A stretch of 64,000 nt of DNA from Apoda limacodes (lineage: Eukaryota; Arthropoda; Insecta; Lepidoptera; Limacodidae): assembly GCA_946406115.1 (NCBI GenBank), contig OX291553.1:6887001-6951000 (forward strand), given 5' to 3'. Below, piece by piece: positions 10,215-21,269 of this stretch. The notes below the pieces were generated by a model that saw nothing but the letters and a program-made list of their open reading frames with translations, was not told the origin of the DNA and searched no databases. The position numbers and the translations under genes are program-made. The stretch's first letter is position 1. Every line of letters starts with the position of its first letter.

Positions 10215-12560
10215 CAGATTTCATGGTTATAACTATGGTGGTGTTGTATGGACTTGTAAGAATTTTGAGTTTTTGTGAGTCCGACTAAGATTTCATTATT
10301 TTGAAACTTCCTAGTATGTAGGTCTTTGTATGGAATTTTGATTATTTTCTATAATAATGTAAGAAGGTACTTAAAGAACTATTCTAAAATATTTTTTAGG
10401 AAAAAGAAATACTCAATTTTTAGTTTTTTTTAGCATTAGTACAATTATTATTAGCAGAGTATTATGAATTAGTGTTTGTAAAAACCTAATTTAAATAAAA
10501 AAAATTATTTTTTTTGACTTTGAACAATATTAACGTATCACTTTCTTTACTTATGACACGTAATAGATGTAGACAATTATAATATGTTAAGTTAATCTAC
10601 CAGATTTGGCATGACAACGATAATGGTCGGCACTTTTAATGTTATATAGAAATCGATAGATAGGTATATAGCAAAGACGTCGCCATCGACAATATCCGGC
10701 CTCAGCCCCGAAGTCGATAGGGTAAAACTTCCGCCAATATTGAATTTCCTCTGTTACGTAAGTTATGGAAGGCCGCCTGCCTCTTTTGTGTATCTAACCT
10801 TTTAAAACCGTCCATTTGTTGGAATGCGATGTTTAAATTAAATAAAAGTCTTTTTTTTTAAATAAAAGTAAAGGTTACGGCAGTTGATGTTTTATAGAAT
10901 TATTTTTGAAATCGATTATAAACTCAACTAAACTCAACTCAATTAGTTAAGTTAGGTGTAGTTTTTACTTATTAAAAAAGCACGGTGAATGATAAGCAAT
11001 AACAAACTTAATAATAATAATTAATCAGACGGATAATGCGGCTATAATAAAAATTATAAAAATATATAGAGCCATATTTTTTATGCTTTAATGCTCTAAG
11101 GTGATTAATTAATGTGCTTTTGCTAGAGGGTCCACTCACGCTAAATTTGGTTATTGACGTGGGATTTCGTCGGCAACTCCTTGAATATAGCAAAGAAGTT
11201 TGGCAAGCTTTCGGTTATAATAGTTTAACGGTTTGGAAACTTTTGAATTTTCCGGGATAAAAAGTAGCCTCTTTAACTATCCTTGTGCCAAATTTTAACT
11301 CAATTGGATGGTCCTTTGCGGCGTGAAGAAAGGACAATCAAACACATTTACTCGCATTTGTAGTGTAGTATGGATTTAAAAAGGACGATTTATACTTTTA
11401 CAGTATGGACTTGTTTTGAAAATATTGGTATCCCGTGTACCTCACAATAATTATAAATAAATAATTTGATAATTACATATTATGAGAACGACGAAACTAT
11501 TTTAAAATTTATAGAGTTGCGATTATTGCAGATATGTTAATTTAATTTAATAGGGGCTGGTCTAAAAATGTAGTAATTAATTATTTAATATTTAAAAAAT
11601 TTTTTTTTTTAAATCAATCCCAAATATAATAAGTCCCTTAATTATGCCTTCGAATTAAGTTATCTAATAACATTTTACCATTTTAACCTTTAAGAAACAC
11701 AAGGCAGGCAGAATGTAATTACAAAGTGTACGCCGGATTTCCTTTGTCGGCTCTGGCATAATTCGAGATTAAAAGTTGGAGAGTGGCCAGACGCTCTTGT
11801 AAGTGAGTGTCAGCCAGCCACTCGTTGTTGCAATGTGTGTTGTGAGAAAAATAATAGCAATTAACAAATAATCAAAATGAGTTAATTGGCGCAGTCACAA
11901 ATTAACAATAAATTAATTGTGGCTTACGCAATCAACAACTAATCGATTGTATAATGCTGTATTCACAACGTGTTCATTGCTGTGCAACTTCACTGTCCGA
12001 TACATAGTCTAGTGCCGGAGCGTTAAGTGTACGTTAACGTTTATGTTGGGTAAGATATGCTCAGTCTGAATTGCGGTTCTCCAAGGATAAATATGACACC
12101 AATAATTAGGTATGCTGAGCCTGTGTTTATCGTCAAATGAAATGAATTTTCACTATGAACAAATCTTTGAGAAAGGGCTTTCTCTTTATGACTTGGTTGC
12201 ATATTCACTCTGCGACAGCTCATTCTAGTACATTACGTATAAAATATAAAACTTTATATAGTTGGTACGTATCAGAATACGTTTTTGTTGTATATTTTTG
12301 TCTACAGTTAAAAATAATATACAATATGAAACAATTATTTCAGAATGTAGAAACAATGTTGTCGCACTCAAACAAAACTGTTGACAAGTATATGTGCCTG
12401 TGTATACTGAGAAGAGAAGTAAAGCAAACAATTTTGTATTATAACAAATAACAGTGCCACCTGTAAGAGTAAGTAAAACTCTTTTTCATACTAAATCGTT
12501 TGTAGAGAGGAACTCGTGATAAATTGTTTGAATTGAAGATTTTTGCAACGACTATCCCCT
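10215..12560. other. Intron DNA with one decayed Helitron-like copy
   Basis: At about 11120-11375 the order CGCTAAATTTGGTTATTG, CTTTTGAATTTTCCGGGATA, AAAGTAGCCTC and CGTGAAGAAAGGACAATCAA resembles, in the same orientation, the Helitron copy at 50355-50670. Nothing else in this stretch could be supported. Confidence 0.4.
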
Positions 12561-12562
12561 AC

Positions 12563-12761
12563 CATTCAGTCTTTCTATCCGCTCTCTTCTGTCAGCAGCT
12601 TCTTCGGCAAGCTTTGAGGAGGTTTTCACTCCTTCTCCTGATTTCTGAGTTTTCTCCATGATGGCGCACGCACGTAGCACGAAAACCGGCACCGTTTCAG
12701 CTTTTTCCTGTCGCGGGATCTCTACCAGTGACCAGTACTGTGTTTCTAGGCGGATGACATC
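12563..12761 (-). CDS. Internal coding exon of the same gene
   Basis: An exon of 199 nt with acceptor CTTTTTCAG and donor GTAGGG. It encodes 66 residues plus the first base of a split Asp codon. The peptide begins DVIRLETQYWSLVEIPRQEK and continues through a segment around FVLRACAIMEKTQK into an acidic/basic helix-like stretch (KLAEEAADRRERIERLN). It enters in phase 0 and leaves in phase 1, matching both neighbours. GC content is clearly higher than in the surrounding intron DNA. Family unknown. The donor (G|GTAGGG) is the weakest of the set. Confidence 0.8.
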
Positions 12762-12857
12762 CTGAAAAAGAATAAATTTCATACCTTTAAAGAGATTTAA
12801 ACATTTTTTTTACATTTAAACTGATTCTTGACGGTAGTGGCTTAAGAGTTTCGATTC

Positions 12858-12958
12858 GCTTCGAGCCCCGCGTGTACCACGGAGTATGTTGCGGTCCCTA
12901 TCGAACACGACGCGGGCGCGAGACCCCCTTTCCCCGCGCCGCGCGCCTTATTCTGGTA
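12858..12958. other. GC-rich island near an exon
   Basis: About 100 bp with many CpG dinucleotides (GACGCGGGCGCGAGACCCCC, then CCGCGCCGCGCGCC) in an otherwise AT-rich intron, 100 bp upstream of exon 12563-12761. No open frame or known RNA recognised. Confidence 0.6.
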
Positions 12959-12959
12959 T

Positions 12960-13387
12960 GATTTTGTCGTATAGCTGGAACGTCAGTTTTTGATAAGCGA
13001 TATGACTTTCACCCAGAAATACTATCTTTTGAGCATTAACGAAGTATAAATGAATAATCATCATTAATTTTTTAATTAAATAAGTATTTAATGTGCTGCC
13101 ATATTGTTTATCCGATTGCGATAAAACTATGTTAATTTATTGCTACCACTTGCGCAAAAGTTACAGGCATGAAAGAATGTCATTGGTTGTAATGGAATAG
13201 GTTAAATACTCAAAGCATTGACGATAATACAAAACAATCCTATACTTTTGTCAACGAGTGTTTGCAATCTGAAATCAAACTAATCAATCATTGATGCGAT
13301 TTGCTCAATTCCTTAGTAGGTATTAGACGTTCTGTTCGGCGCGCTCTCTGAGAAAATAGGTACCTACTTATACAAACTTCTATAAAG
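12960..13387. other. Intron DNA, nothing recognised
   Basis: AT-rich sequence left of the hAT target duplication with no supported feature. Confidence 0.5.
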
Positions 13388-13395
13388 GTTATGCG

Positions 13396-16300
13396 CACCG
13401 CCGTCTTAAACTAAGTTGGGGCCCTTGGGCACACAAGAATTGGAGGCCCTTTTGGAAAGTAAAAAACGCGAATTATACTAACATTTTTAAAATAAGTTTA
13501 AACATTTATTATAGGTAAATCAGATACAGTATGATGTTATATGTCATTAATGATATTCGAATGCTGCTATTTTTTGGTTCTGATTACGATAATGGTTTCT
13601 TTCGGGATTTTTGTTGAGCAAAATCTTCTATTATATTATTAAAGTCAATGTTTTGAAGGATATCACTTTCAATGCACATAATCGACAAATTACTTCGTCG
13701 TTCTTGTAACATTGTTGTTCGCAATTCATTTTTTATTCTCTTAAGCTGCGAAAATGATCGCTCGCCACTACAATTGGTAACCATCAGGCAAAGGAATATT
13801 CTTGTAGCAATTTCTATGTTCGGAAAAGTTTCTTCCAATTTATCTGCTTTTATTAAGTTATGTAAGGTTGAGATATTTAAATCCGCCGATTGCTTTGCTA
13901 TGTTTTTTACATATTGACTTAAATGAAAACATTCTGTTTTGAACTCATCTGCATTTATGTCTTCATGATAAAATTCTACAAATTCTTTGCATTTTTTGGT
14001 CAACTCATCAGATTCTATTGTTGTTAACTGACAAAGAAAACTAAATCGACAATCAATTTCTTGGTATGCTGCCGAACGTTTTTTTAAATGTGTAACTAAT
14101 GTGTCAATTATGGGAATGAAAGTATCTACACGAAACTTTTCCTTGCCTCTCAACTGTGCCGCCTCTGATGATCCTTCAAAAAAAGTGATGCGTGTGCTGC
14201 GAAATCTTTTTCTTTCAAATGTGTCTTTGTAGTCAGCATATGGATTTTTTTCTTTAGCAGCCGTTTCATACTGATCAAAATTATCGCGTGCGGTATTGGC
14301 ATAACTGATCAGAGACTCGTAAAGTTTCGTTACAAGGTCCATGGTCATAGTGCTATTCTGTAAACTTAGACTTGTTTTATTCATGATTCCCAAAAGATCA
14401 TTCCATATTTCCGTTAGAAGAGCAGTCTCAAATTTTTCCATTTTTTTTGCTAGGCTCTGGGCTTCCTTTCTAGTGTCTCCTGGTTGATTAATGTCACTTG
14501 CGATTGAACACAATGCTTTAGAAATATTTGAATAACCATTTTTCAAAGCATTAATAGCATTGGCACGTGCAGACCATCTAGTTTCCGAAAGAGACTTCAA
14601 GACTGTATTTGCACCTAAATGCTCTGTCAAAATTTTCCATCGTTTTGTCGAAGCCGAAAAAAAGTTAAACAATTTTTGTACAAATTGAAAGAATGTTACT
14701 GCTTCAGTGACACACTCAACAGCCTGAACACCCACTAAATTTAGCGAATGTGCCGCACATGGAACGTAAATCGCAAATTCACAAACTTCTTTTATTCTTG
14801 ACTGAACACCAGAGTACTTTCCAGACATATTAGATGCATTGTCGTAGCTCTGCCCGCGACAATCTTTTATAGAAATATCAAGGCTTTCAAAAAAGTTTAA
14901 AATGGTATCTGCTATATATTGCGCATTATGTTCATCCATAGGCAAAAATTGCAAAAATCTCTCAATAGGCTGTCCGTCTTTTACGTATCTAACTATAAAA
15001 GTCAGTTGGTCAACGTGGGACAGATCTGGTGTAGAATCTACGCTAATAGAGTAGTACTTTGCTGTTTTAAGTTCTTTGACAATGGTTTTCAAAACTTGCT
15101 GTCCCATTAAATTAATAAATTCATTACAAATATTTGCCGATAAATATGATGTATTTCCTTTTCCACGATTTCCGCAGTTTTGTATGTGATCAGCAAGAAA
15201 CGGATCAAACTCACTAATCAGTTCTAAGCATCCCAAATAATTCCCATTATTTTGCGATCCTAATGTCTCATTATCACCACGAAAAGCAAGACCTCTTGAA
15301 GCCAAAAATTTCACTACTGCAACAATCCTCTTAAGTACATTCTTCCAATAGTTAATATCTCTATTATATTGGTACAGCAACTCAGTATCAATTCGTCCAG
15401 TAGTTTTTATTCTTGCAACATAATTCATCATAAATTCCCTGTGCTGTAAACTGTTCTCATGCTCTATCAATAAGTTACTTATATGCTTCCAATCTTTATA
15501 TCCATTAGGAGAACTTAAATTATGTCCAGCACCAGTAGTGGTATTAAGTAGACGGCAGCAATAACAGTATACAGATTTCTTTGCTGGTGAATAAAGAAGC
15601 CATTTTCTTTCTAAAGACTCACCATTCGTCAATTTACGAATAAAAATATTTTTTGTCAAGCATCTTGTTTTAGTTTTACCATTTGAATCTGGAAAACTAG
15701 TATAAGTTTCGGAGAAGTCACTGTTTATATTTTGGAAAAACTCTGGCCCTTTTCGAATCCAAATATCACGGACTTTTTCCGGTAAAATGTCGTCACAATA
15801 AGTACCAGGGTCAGGAGACACAGATACATTCTCTAAGCTTGCAGTTATTGATTCACAGTAGGTTGAAGTCAATGGTTTTGAATCTAATGTGTGATTGTCA
15901 TTTTCGTCACACGTAAACTCTTTTTCCTGGTGACATTCAGAGGTACTTTTGTCTTGCGGTGATGAGAATGAATAGTCTCTCGGCTTATTTGTTTCTTCAA
16001 CCGTAAAAAACGAAGTGAGCTTTGGAAGTTTTTCTGTTATTTCTTTTTGAGCTGTAACTTTTTTTCTCTTTTGTGAACCACTTAAATATATTCTTTTTGA
16101 CATAATGAAATAATGTTTCAACGAACCACATACGAACAAATCAAAACTTCTGTTTATCTTACTCAATTTTAAATATAACACGAAACAAAATAACTCCACT
16201 CACTCATAGACTGAAAGTTTAATACATCATTCGGGGATTCCCCCGACCATAGACGATGTCGACATTTATGTTAGGCCTTGTTTAGACGATTGCGTGAGTG

Positions 16301-16862
16301 ATCGCTAGATGGTGTACTTAAGAAATTAGGTCGGATGCGTTCGGAAATATTATTAATTAATTTTTTTCGGCACTTCAAATAATGCCAAAAGCGACCTCGT
16401 ATGACGCATAGTAGCCGATATAAACGGCGTTAAAGTTTTTTGGCTTTGGTTTTCAGTTTAAATAACATTAGAATATATTTTTCAGTATAGGGACATGCTT
16501 GCGCCATCCCGCGGTTGGAATACTGGACTAAAATAACGTTACCGATTAAGCAATTTCGACGCTAGCGCTTCAGTTGTTGGAATCCCGGACTACAAATCCA
16601 TAGGCGTCTCTCGGCCTCAGCTTCCAGATAGAAATGAGCCTTCTTGGACCGTCTGTCTTCGTTGATATAATGGCGTAGTTTATGCCATGTAAATAGCTTC
16701 TTATAAAGTTACTAATTTGCGAAAAAAAGTAATGTCTAATGTGTCTGACAAAAATGTTTTGAGAATAAATGGTAGAGAGAAATTTAGGTCCTTCGGGGGC
16801 CCCCCTGAGAACGGGGGCCCTGGGCACGGGCCCCGTGTGCCCTTATGGTAAAGACGGTATTG
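13396..16862 (-). mobile_element. Complete hAT transposon with intact transposase
   Basis: A 3467-bp element flanked by an exact 8-bp duplication, GTTATGCG, at 13388-13395 and 16863-16870. That length is diagnostic of hAT. The ends are short imperfect inverted repeats: CACCGCCGTCTT on the left against CAATACCGTCTT read inward from the right. Both subterminal regions carry GGGGCCC/GGGCACACG-type GC-rich blocks. One uninterrupted transposase ORF fills the left two thirds, transcribed leftward, the same direction as the host gene whose 30-kb intron it occupies. The 16104-16862 part is non-coding and probably holds the promoter. The perfect duplication and open frame suggest a recent insertion. 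Confidence 0.9.
13584..16103 (-). CDS. hAT transposase, ZMYM1/DUF4371-like, 839 aa, intact
   Basis: It cuts and joins DNA to move the hAT element. Domains in order, numbered from the Met at 16103: a Lys-rich N terminus with a likely nuclear signal (SQKRKK), then a TTF-type zinc finger near residues 168-222 (KWLLYSPAKKSVYCYCC .. HENSLQH). The RNase H-like core follows, with SISVDSTPD (Asp at about 356), CRGQSYDNASNMSG (Asp at about 421), the C-x2-H motif PCAAHSLNL and the SETRWSAR motif. The C-terminal hAT dimerisation block NCSGERSFSQLKRIKNELR supplies the catalytic Glu at about 781. All expected catalytic positions are present. The frame opens 32 codons earlier (16199), but MSKRIYLSG is the likelier start. 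Intact length fits the family. Insect genomes often list such proteins as zinc finger MYM-type protein 1-like. Confidence 0.92.
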   Translation of the reverse strand: MSKRIYLSGSQKRKKVTAQKEITEKLPKLTSFFTVEETNKPRDYSFSSPQDKSTSECHQEKEFTCDENDNHTLDSKPLTSTYCESITASLENVSVSPDPGTYCDDILPEKVRDIWIRKGPEFFQNINSDFSETYTSFPDSNGKTKTRCLTKNIFIRKLTNGESLERKWLLYSPAKKSVYCYCCRLLNTTTGAGHNLSSPNGYKDWKHISNLLIEHENSLQHREFMMNYVARIKTTGRIDTELLYQYNRDINYWKNVLKRIVAVVKFLASRGLAFRGDNETLGSQNNGNYLGCLELISEFDPFLADHIQNCGNRGKGNTSYLSANICNEFINLMGQQVLKTIVKELKTAKYYSISVDSTPDLSHVDQLTFIVRYVKDGQPIERFLQFLPMDEHNAQYIADTILNFFESLDISIKDCRGQSYDNASNMSGKYSGVQSRIKEVCEFAIYVPCAAHSLNLVGVQAVECVTEAVTFFQFVQKLFNFFSASTKRWKILTEHLGANTVLKSLSETRWSARANAINALKNGYSNISKALCSIASDINQPGDTRKEAQSLAKKMEKFETALLTEIWNDLLGIMNKTSLSLQNSTMTMDLVTKLYESLISYANTARDNFDQYETAAKEKNPYADYKDTFERKRFRSTRITFFEGSSEAAQLRGKEKFRVDTFIPIIDTLVTHLKKRSAAYQEIDCRFSFLCQLTTIESDELTKKCKEFVEFYHEDINADEFKTECFHLSQYVKNIAKQSADLNISTLHNLIKADKLEETFPNIEIATRIFLCLMVTNCSGERSFSQLKRIKNELRTTMLQERRSNLSIMCIESDILQNIDFNNIIEDFAQQKSRKKPLS

Positions 16863-17182
16863 GTTATGCGAGTTTTTTTTTTAATTCTTTATTTATAGGC
16901 AGGAATGAATATTGAAATAGGAGGAGGTTTCTGAGCTAACATTCATTTATCTTTTCACGGAGACCAGCAAGGACGATAATAAAATAGGTAGGTAACTCGG
17001 TACCTCGTATCATTTTTACCCACACATACGGTATCTACCGTTTTTAAAATTTAATAATGGTTAAATGTAAGTACAAATATTTACATACCTTTTACCATTT
17101 TCAAATTAATACATTTATATTATAGGTACCTATAGGCTACTTAATTAGTATTTTTAAAAATAATTGTACGTTACGAAATTGT

Positions 17183-17275
17183 TGATGGAGTTAAGTAGTA
17201 AGTTGTAACTTTTAAAAAACGTGTACTCTGCCTACTGATTGACTAAAGAAATGAAAGGTAACATAAATGTATCAT
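17183..17275 (+). repeat. Third copy of the palindrome-arm core
   Basis: A segment with AAGTTGTAACTTTTAAAAAA, CTGCCTACTGATTGACT and CATTGGCGGT matches, in direct orientation, the inner part of the right palindrome arm at 18868-18980. Confidence 0.65.
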
Positions 17276-17639
17276 TGGCGGTCAATAGATAATTAATAAT
17301 ACGAAAATAATCTATAAAGGTTGTTATTCGTAAACAATATTCGTAGTAAGTTATTTTTGAAATGGAATAGGGTAAAACACCCAAATGTCGGCCCCTTAAC
17401 ATGAAACGCAACTTTCAGTCCTAACCATACCTGAACCTTGAAGTTATCCACCGTTGAATTTGCATTTTCGGGCTATTTGACATTTACACTTTATGTTACT
17501 GAGTATATATAGTGATTATAAACATCTTAAATTACGTGACAAAGAATAATAAGCGTTTAAAGTTTTGTACGGCAAATTTCCCTAATATCGGCCATCCTTT
17601 ACCTAACTACGGCCTTCTTCTATCCTAATGTCGAATCGT

Positions 17640-19700
17640 AAAAAGGGCAATATATCAATAGATTTTTTTTTTTGTGTTGAAACTTTACCATGTATAACTT
17701 TAACTCTTTATAATACCTTTTAAAATAGAAACCGTATTAGGTTATATATGTATTCTTGTTTTTCTTATTATTTGAAAATTGACCAACAATGAATAAAATA
17801 AAATAAATTGTTGAAATTTCCAACGGTAACTAGTTTTAATGTGATAAACAGCATTGTGTTTTACAGCAAAAAATATAAACACACTGTTCTACAAAGTTAC
17901 ATGAATAGACTTTTTTAGTATTTTAACAAACTGTATTTCATGGAAACAAGTGAAGCTGGCCAAGCTTAAGTTGTGAGAGCAGCCTAATTTCGGCCGTGAT
18001 TTATATAGTCTATTAAAAAAGTATAACTAACATTTTGAGGCGGCCGAACTTTGGTTATTCAATTAACGGTTTAAAAGCCCTAACTTAGGATACTAATAAA
18101 TCCATTAAAATTTAACATTGCTATTTAATTGTCCGGAATTAGTAAGAAAACTATTGAAAGCTGTTGGTGGACAAAAAAAACATATTTCCAGAGTGGTATC
18201 CGTTGACGTTTTTTGCCAAATTAGTGATAGAATTGCACTGTGCTGCTCCTCGCCAGCTTTACATAATCTTTATCATAACCTTGCATTTCATCATTCTATC
18301 AGTAGGCAGTGAACACATTTTTTAAAGGTTTTAAACGCAGTTGTTGATAAAGTTAAGTATTGGCCGCTTGGCCCTTTTGACTCGGTTCAACGACGGGCTG
18401 TGAGAATTGTCAACGATTCCAAACTCACTTACGGTATCGAGCCCTTAAGTCTTAGGAGAGACTTTGACTTCCTGTGTGTGTCCTACCGCTTGTACAATGG
18501 GTTGTGTTGTGAGGAATTGTTCGAAATGATGACCACGGCTGCTTTCTACCATCGCACCGCTCGCCATCGGCAGGGAATTCATAACTCATACTTTGGAACC
18601 GAAATGGTCGCATACTGTGCTGTTTCAGAGAAACTTCCTCCCGCAAACGCTTGAGTTGTGGAATGAGCTCTCTGCCAAGGTTTGCTCTAAGCACTACAGT
18701 ATGGGGCTCTTCAATAAAGAAGTTATTAGATTGCTGGAGGGTCGGCAACGGGTGAATGATACCCCTGGTGTTGCAAGCGTCCATAGGCTACGGTGACCGC
18801 TCACCATCAGGCGGACCGTAAGCTTGTTTGCCACCATTGTAGGGTAAAAAAAAAAAAAGTACTAAGTTATAATTTTAAAAATCGTGTTCACTGCCTACTG
18901 ATTGACTGAAGACCTTAAAGGTTATGATAAAGATTATGTAATGCGTCATTGAATTATAATTTAAATGTAACATTGGCGGTATGTATGCAATATGGTGTCT
19001 TTATGTCGTACGCTCCAGGGGTATAGTGTATAGAAGCCGGCGGCAGCAGTGCAATTTTATCACTATTTTGGCGGAAATTGTCGACGGACACCACTCTGGA
19101 TATATATTTTTTTGGCCATAAATAGCTTGCAATAGTTTTCTTACTGCTTCTGAATTTTTATTTTATTTTAGTTGTTTACTTTAATTTGTTACTTAGAAAT
19201 AACGGGCCCATGATAGGATTCTTATTTTATTACAAATGTTGGCCTGCGGCCGAGACAAGGGGGATGACAGCAATTTTATAATTTATTAGTATCCTAAGTT
19301 AGGGCTCTTATAGTTTATAAGGCGTTCCATAGCCGTTAATTAAATGACCAAAGTTCAGCCGCCTTTTAATGTTAGTTATACTATTTTATTAGACTATAAA
19401 AATCACGGCCGACATTAGGCTACTCTTACAACCTAAGCTCGGCCACATTTACCTGTTCTGATGAAATATAGGATGTTCAAAATACTAAATAAGTCTATTC
19501 ATGTAACTGTGTGGAACAGTGTACTCATCATTATTTGCTAAAATACACAATGCAGATTGCCACATTAATAATTTATTTTTTAATAATAATATAGAAATTT
19601 GAATAATTTTATTATATTTTATTTATCATTCGTCAAATTCAGTTTTTACATGAAAATCAAAAGAAAATATCTATATAACTATATCTATACAACTTTCAGT
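17640..19700. repeat. Large inverted duplication (palindrome) with LINE at its centre
   Basis: The left arm (about 17640-18345) and right arm (about 18868-19700) are imperfect reverse complements over most of their length. Matching landmarks are TTACATGAATAGACTT (17901 against 19493-19508 reversed), TCGGCCGTGATTTATA, AGTATAACTAACATT, CTAACTTAGGATACTAATAA, AGTAAGAAAACTATTG, TCCAGAGTGGTATCCGT and CAGTAGGCAGTGAACAC. The arms carry repeated CTAATNTCGGCC words. Only about 50 bp of native spacer separates the arms; the rest of the centre is a LINE fragment. This could be a foldback-type element or a head-to-head duplication of one repeat. Confidence 0.8.
18356..18854 (+). mobile_element. 5'-truncated CR1/Jockey-like LINE, 3' end
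   Basis: Encodes the C-terminal tail of a LINE ORF2: WPLGPFDSVQRRAVRIVND, then RRDFDFLCVSYRLYNG, EELFEMM and FYHRTARHRQGIH. After a frameshift near 18600 come LPQTLELWNELSAKV and VASVHRLR with a stop. The 3' UTR carries CATCAGGCGGACCGTAAGCT and ends in a poly(A) run at about 18847-18858. Flanking AAGTA on both sides is a probable short target duplication. It lies exactly at the centre of the inverted duplication. Related fragments are at 19806-19865, 41029-41100, 49920-50060, 59652-59940 and 63540-63640. Confidence 0.85.
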
Positions 19701-19805
19701 TTTAAATAACAATGACTAATAATTAATGCCTTCTTTTGTTTACGATTTAGAACATTCTTTACTGGCCGATATTAGAGCAAAAGAAGGTTGTATTATGGAA
19801 ATGTT

Positions 19806-19866
19806 ACAAGCATCCATAGGCTATGATGACCGCTTACCATCAGGCGGACCGTCGGCTTGTTTGCCG
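19806..19866 (+). mobile_element. LINE 3'-terminal fragment
   Basis: About 60 bp with ATCCATAGGCTATGATGACC and CATCAGGCGGACCGTCGGCT, the same 3' end as the LINE at 18356-18854. Too short for coding content beyond the ORF's last codons. Confidence 0.75.
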
Positions 19867-20071
19867 ATTTTAAATATAATATTTAATTTATTTTTAAATA
19901 TTAAAAAAAATTAAATACCTACTGTTCTATTCTTTTTACTTAGGAATAATTGCAAAGCTCTTTCTAGACTTTCAATCTTAGTGACACATTGTTCACAGTA
20001 GATGTAAGTACAATTATTTTGAAAAATAGGTATCATACGGCAAATTTTTAAATAGGTATGTATTCATTATA

Positions 20072-20430
20072 AAAATCTATACTAATATTATAAATGCGAC
20101 AGTAAATCTGTCTGTTGTACCTCTTCATGCTTAAACATCTGTACTGATTAAGATGAAATTTAGCATGGAGATAGTTTGACTCCCGAGAAAGGACATAGGC
20201 TACTTGAAAACGTCAAGTGTGAGTCGGTTTGTTTATAATTAAGGAGTTTTCGTTGAAATCTTACATCTATTACCGAATTCAGGGCGGAGGGAAATGCGGT
20301 CAAATTTGGCATGGAGATAGTTTGAGTCCCGAAGAAGGACATAAGCTACTTGAAAACGTCAAGTGTTAGTCGGTTTTTTTTCTATAAGTGAGGAGTTGTC
20401 GTTGAAATTCTACACCGATAACGCGGGCAA
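20072..20430 (+). mobile_element. Non-autonomous Helitron copy
   Basis: Opens with TCTATACTAATATTATAAAT and GCGACAGTAAATCTGTCTG. It contains two direct copies of GGAGATAGTTTGAGTCCCGA (20167 and 20313) and AACGTCAAGTGTGAGTCGGT. It ends near GCGGGCAAAAGCGAGTA, a one-base variant of the GCTAGT Helitron end. Shares body and internal repeat with the copies at 35750-36050 and 52150-52590. Confidence 0.7.
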
Positions 20431-20615
20431 AAGCGAGTATTATATAAGTGTAACTTACTCATGATCCTGTCTGATCGAGGTTCAATAAATTGCAAATCAA
20501 ATGGTAACACTTTTGATTACAGTTACCTACTATTATTTTGCACGTTCTAGGCAGTGCTCTTTATAGGTATTACTAGCTGACCGTCTGTAAATAACTGTCG
20601 CACCAATTATTGAGA

Positions 20616-21260
20616 AAGGGTTGTACTAATTCAGAAACCTTCCCCGACATGTGCATAAAAATTTCATTAAAATCGGTTTACCCTTAAAGTGCGAGTCCGA
20701 CTCGCACTTGACCGTTTGTCTTTCATAAAAACCTTGCCCTAACACTATGAAACACAACAAAAAAATTACCCGAATTGGTCCAGCCGTCTTCGAGTTTTCC
20801 TTAGTGCGCCAGTCCGTCTCGAACTTGACCCTGGCCGACTCGCACTTGACCCTTTTTTCTTTCTCAGAAACCTTCCCCGGCGTGTGCAAAACAACTTACC
20901 AAAATTCCATTAAAACCGTTTTCCCCTTTTTGCGCGAGCCTGACTCGCACTTAACCCTGTCAGACTCGCACTTGACCTTTTTTTTTCTCGCAAACCTTCC
21001 CCGGCGTGTGCATAACAACTTACCAAAATTGCATTAAAATCGTTTTACTCTTAGTGCGCGAGTCCGACTCGCACTTGGCCGTTTTTTTCTTTCATAATAA
21101 CCTTGCCCTAACACTATCAAACACAACAAAAAAAAATACCCGAATTGGTCCAGCTGTCTTCAAGTTTTCCTTAGTGCGCGAGTCCCACTCGCACTTGACC
21201 GTTTTTTTTTTATAAAAACCTTGCCCTAACACTAATAAACACAACAATAAAAATTACCCG
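20616..21260 (-). repeat. Degenerate ~100-130-bp tandem array, left copy
   Basis: Six repeats centred on a GCGAGTCCGACTCGC core (7-bp arms around one base), joined by segments such as AACCTTCCCCGGCGTGTGCA and TTACCAAAATTTCATTAAAA. A second segment type has CCTTGCCCTAACACTATGAA and TACCCGAATTGGTCCAGC. It begins with GGGTTGTACTAATTCAGAAA. The right copy at 26740-27290 is in the opposite orientation and ends with the reverse complement of that same edge. Confidence 0.85.
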
Positions 21261-21269
21261 AATTGGTTC

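Noticed and set aside
10001..10288. Open frames rich in Ser/His/Thr
   Set aside because: Created by the CT/CA-rich low-complexity tract.
16570..16827. 85-codon minus-strand frame inside the hAT element
   Set aside because: It lies in the GC-rich subterminal region and has no recognised domain; more likely promoter/terminal DNA than a first exon, although a spliced 5' exon of the transposase cannot be ruled out.
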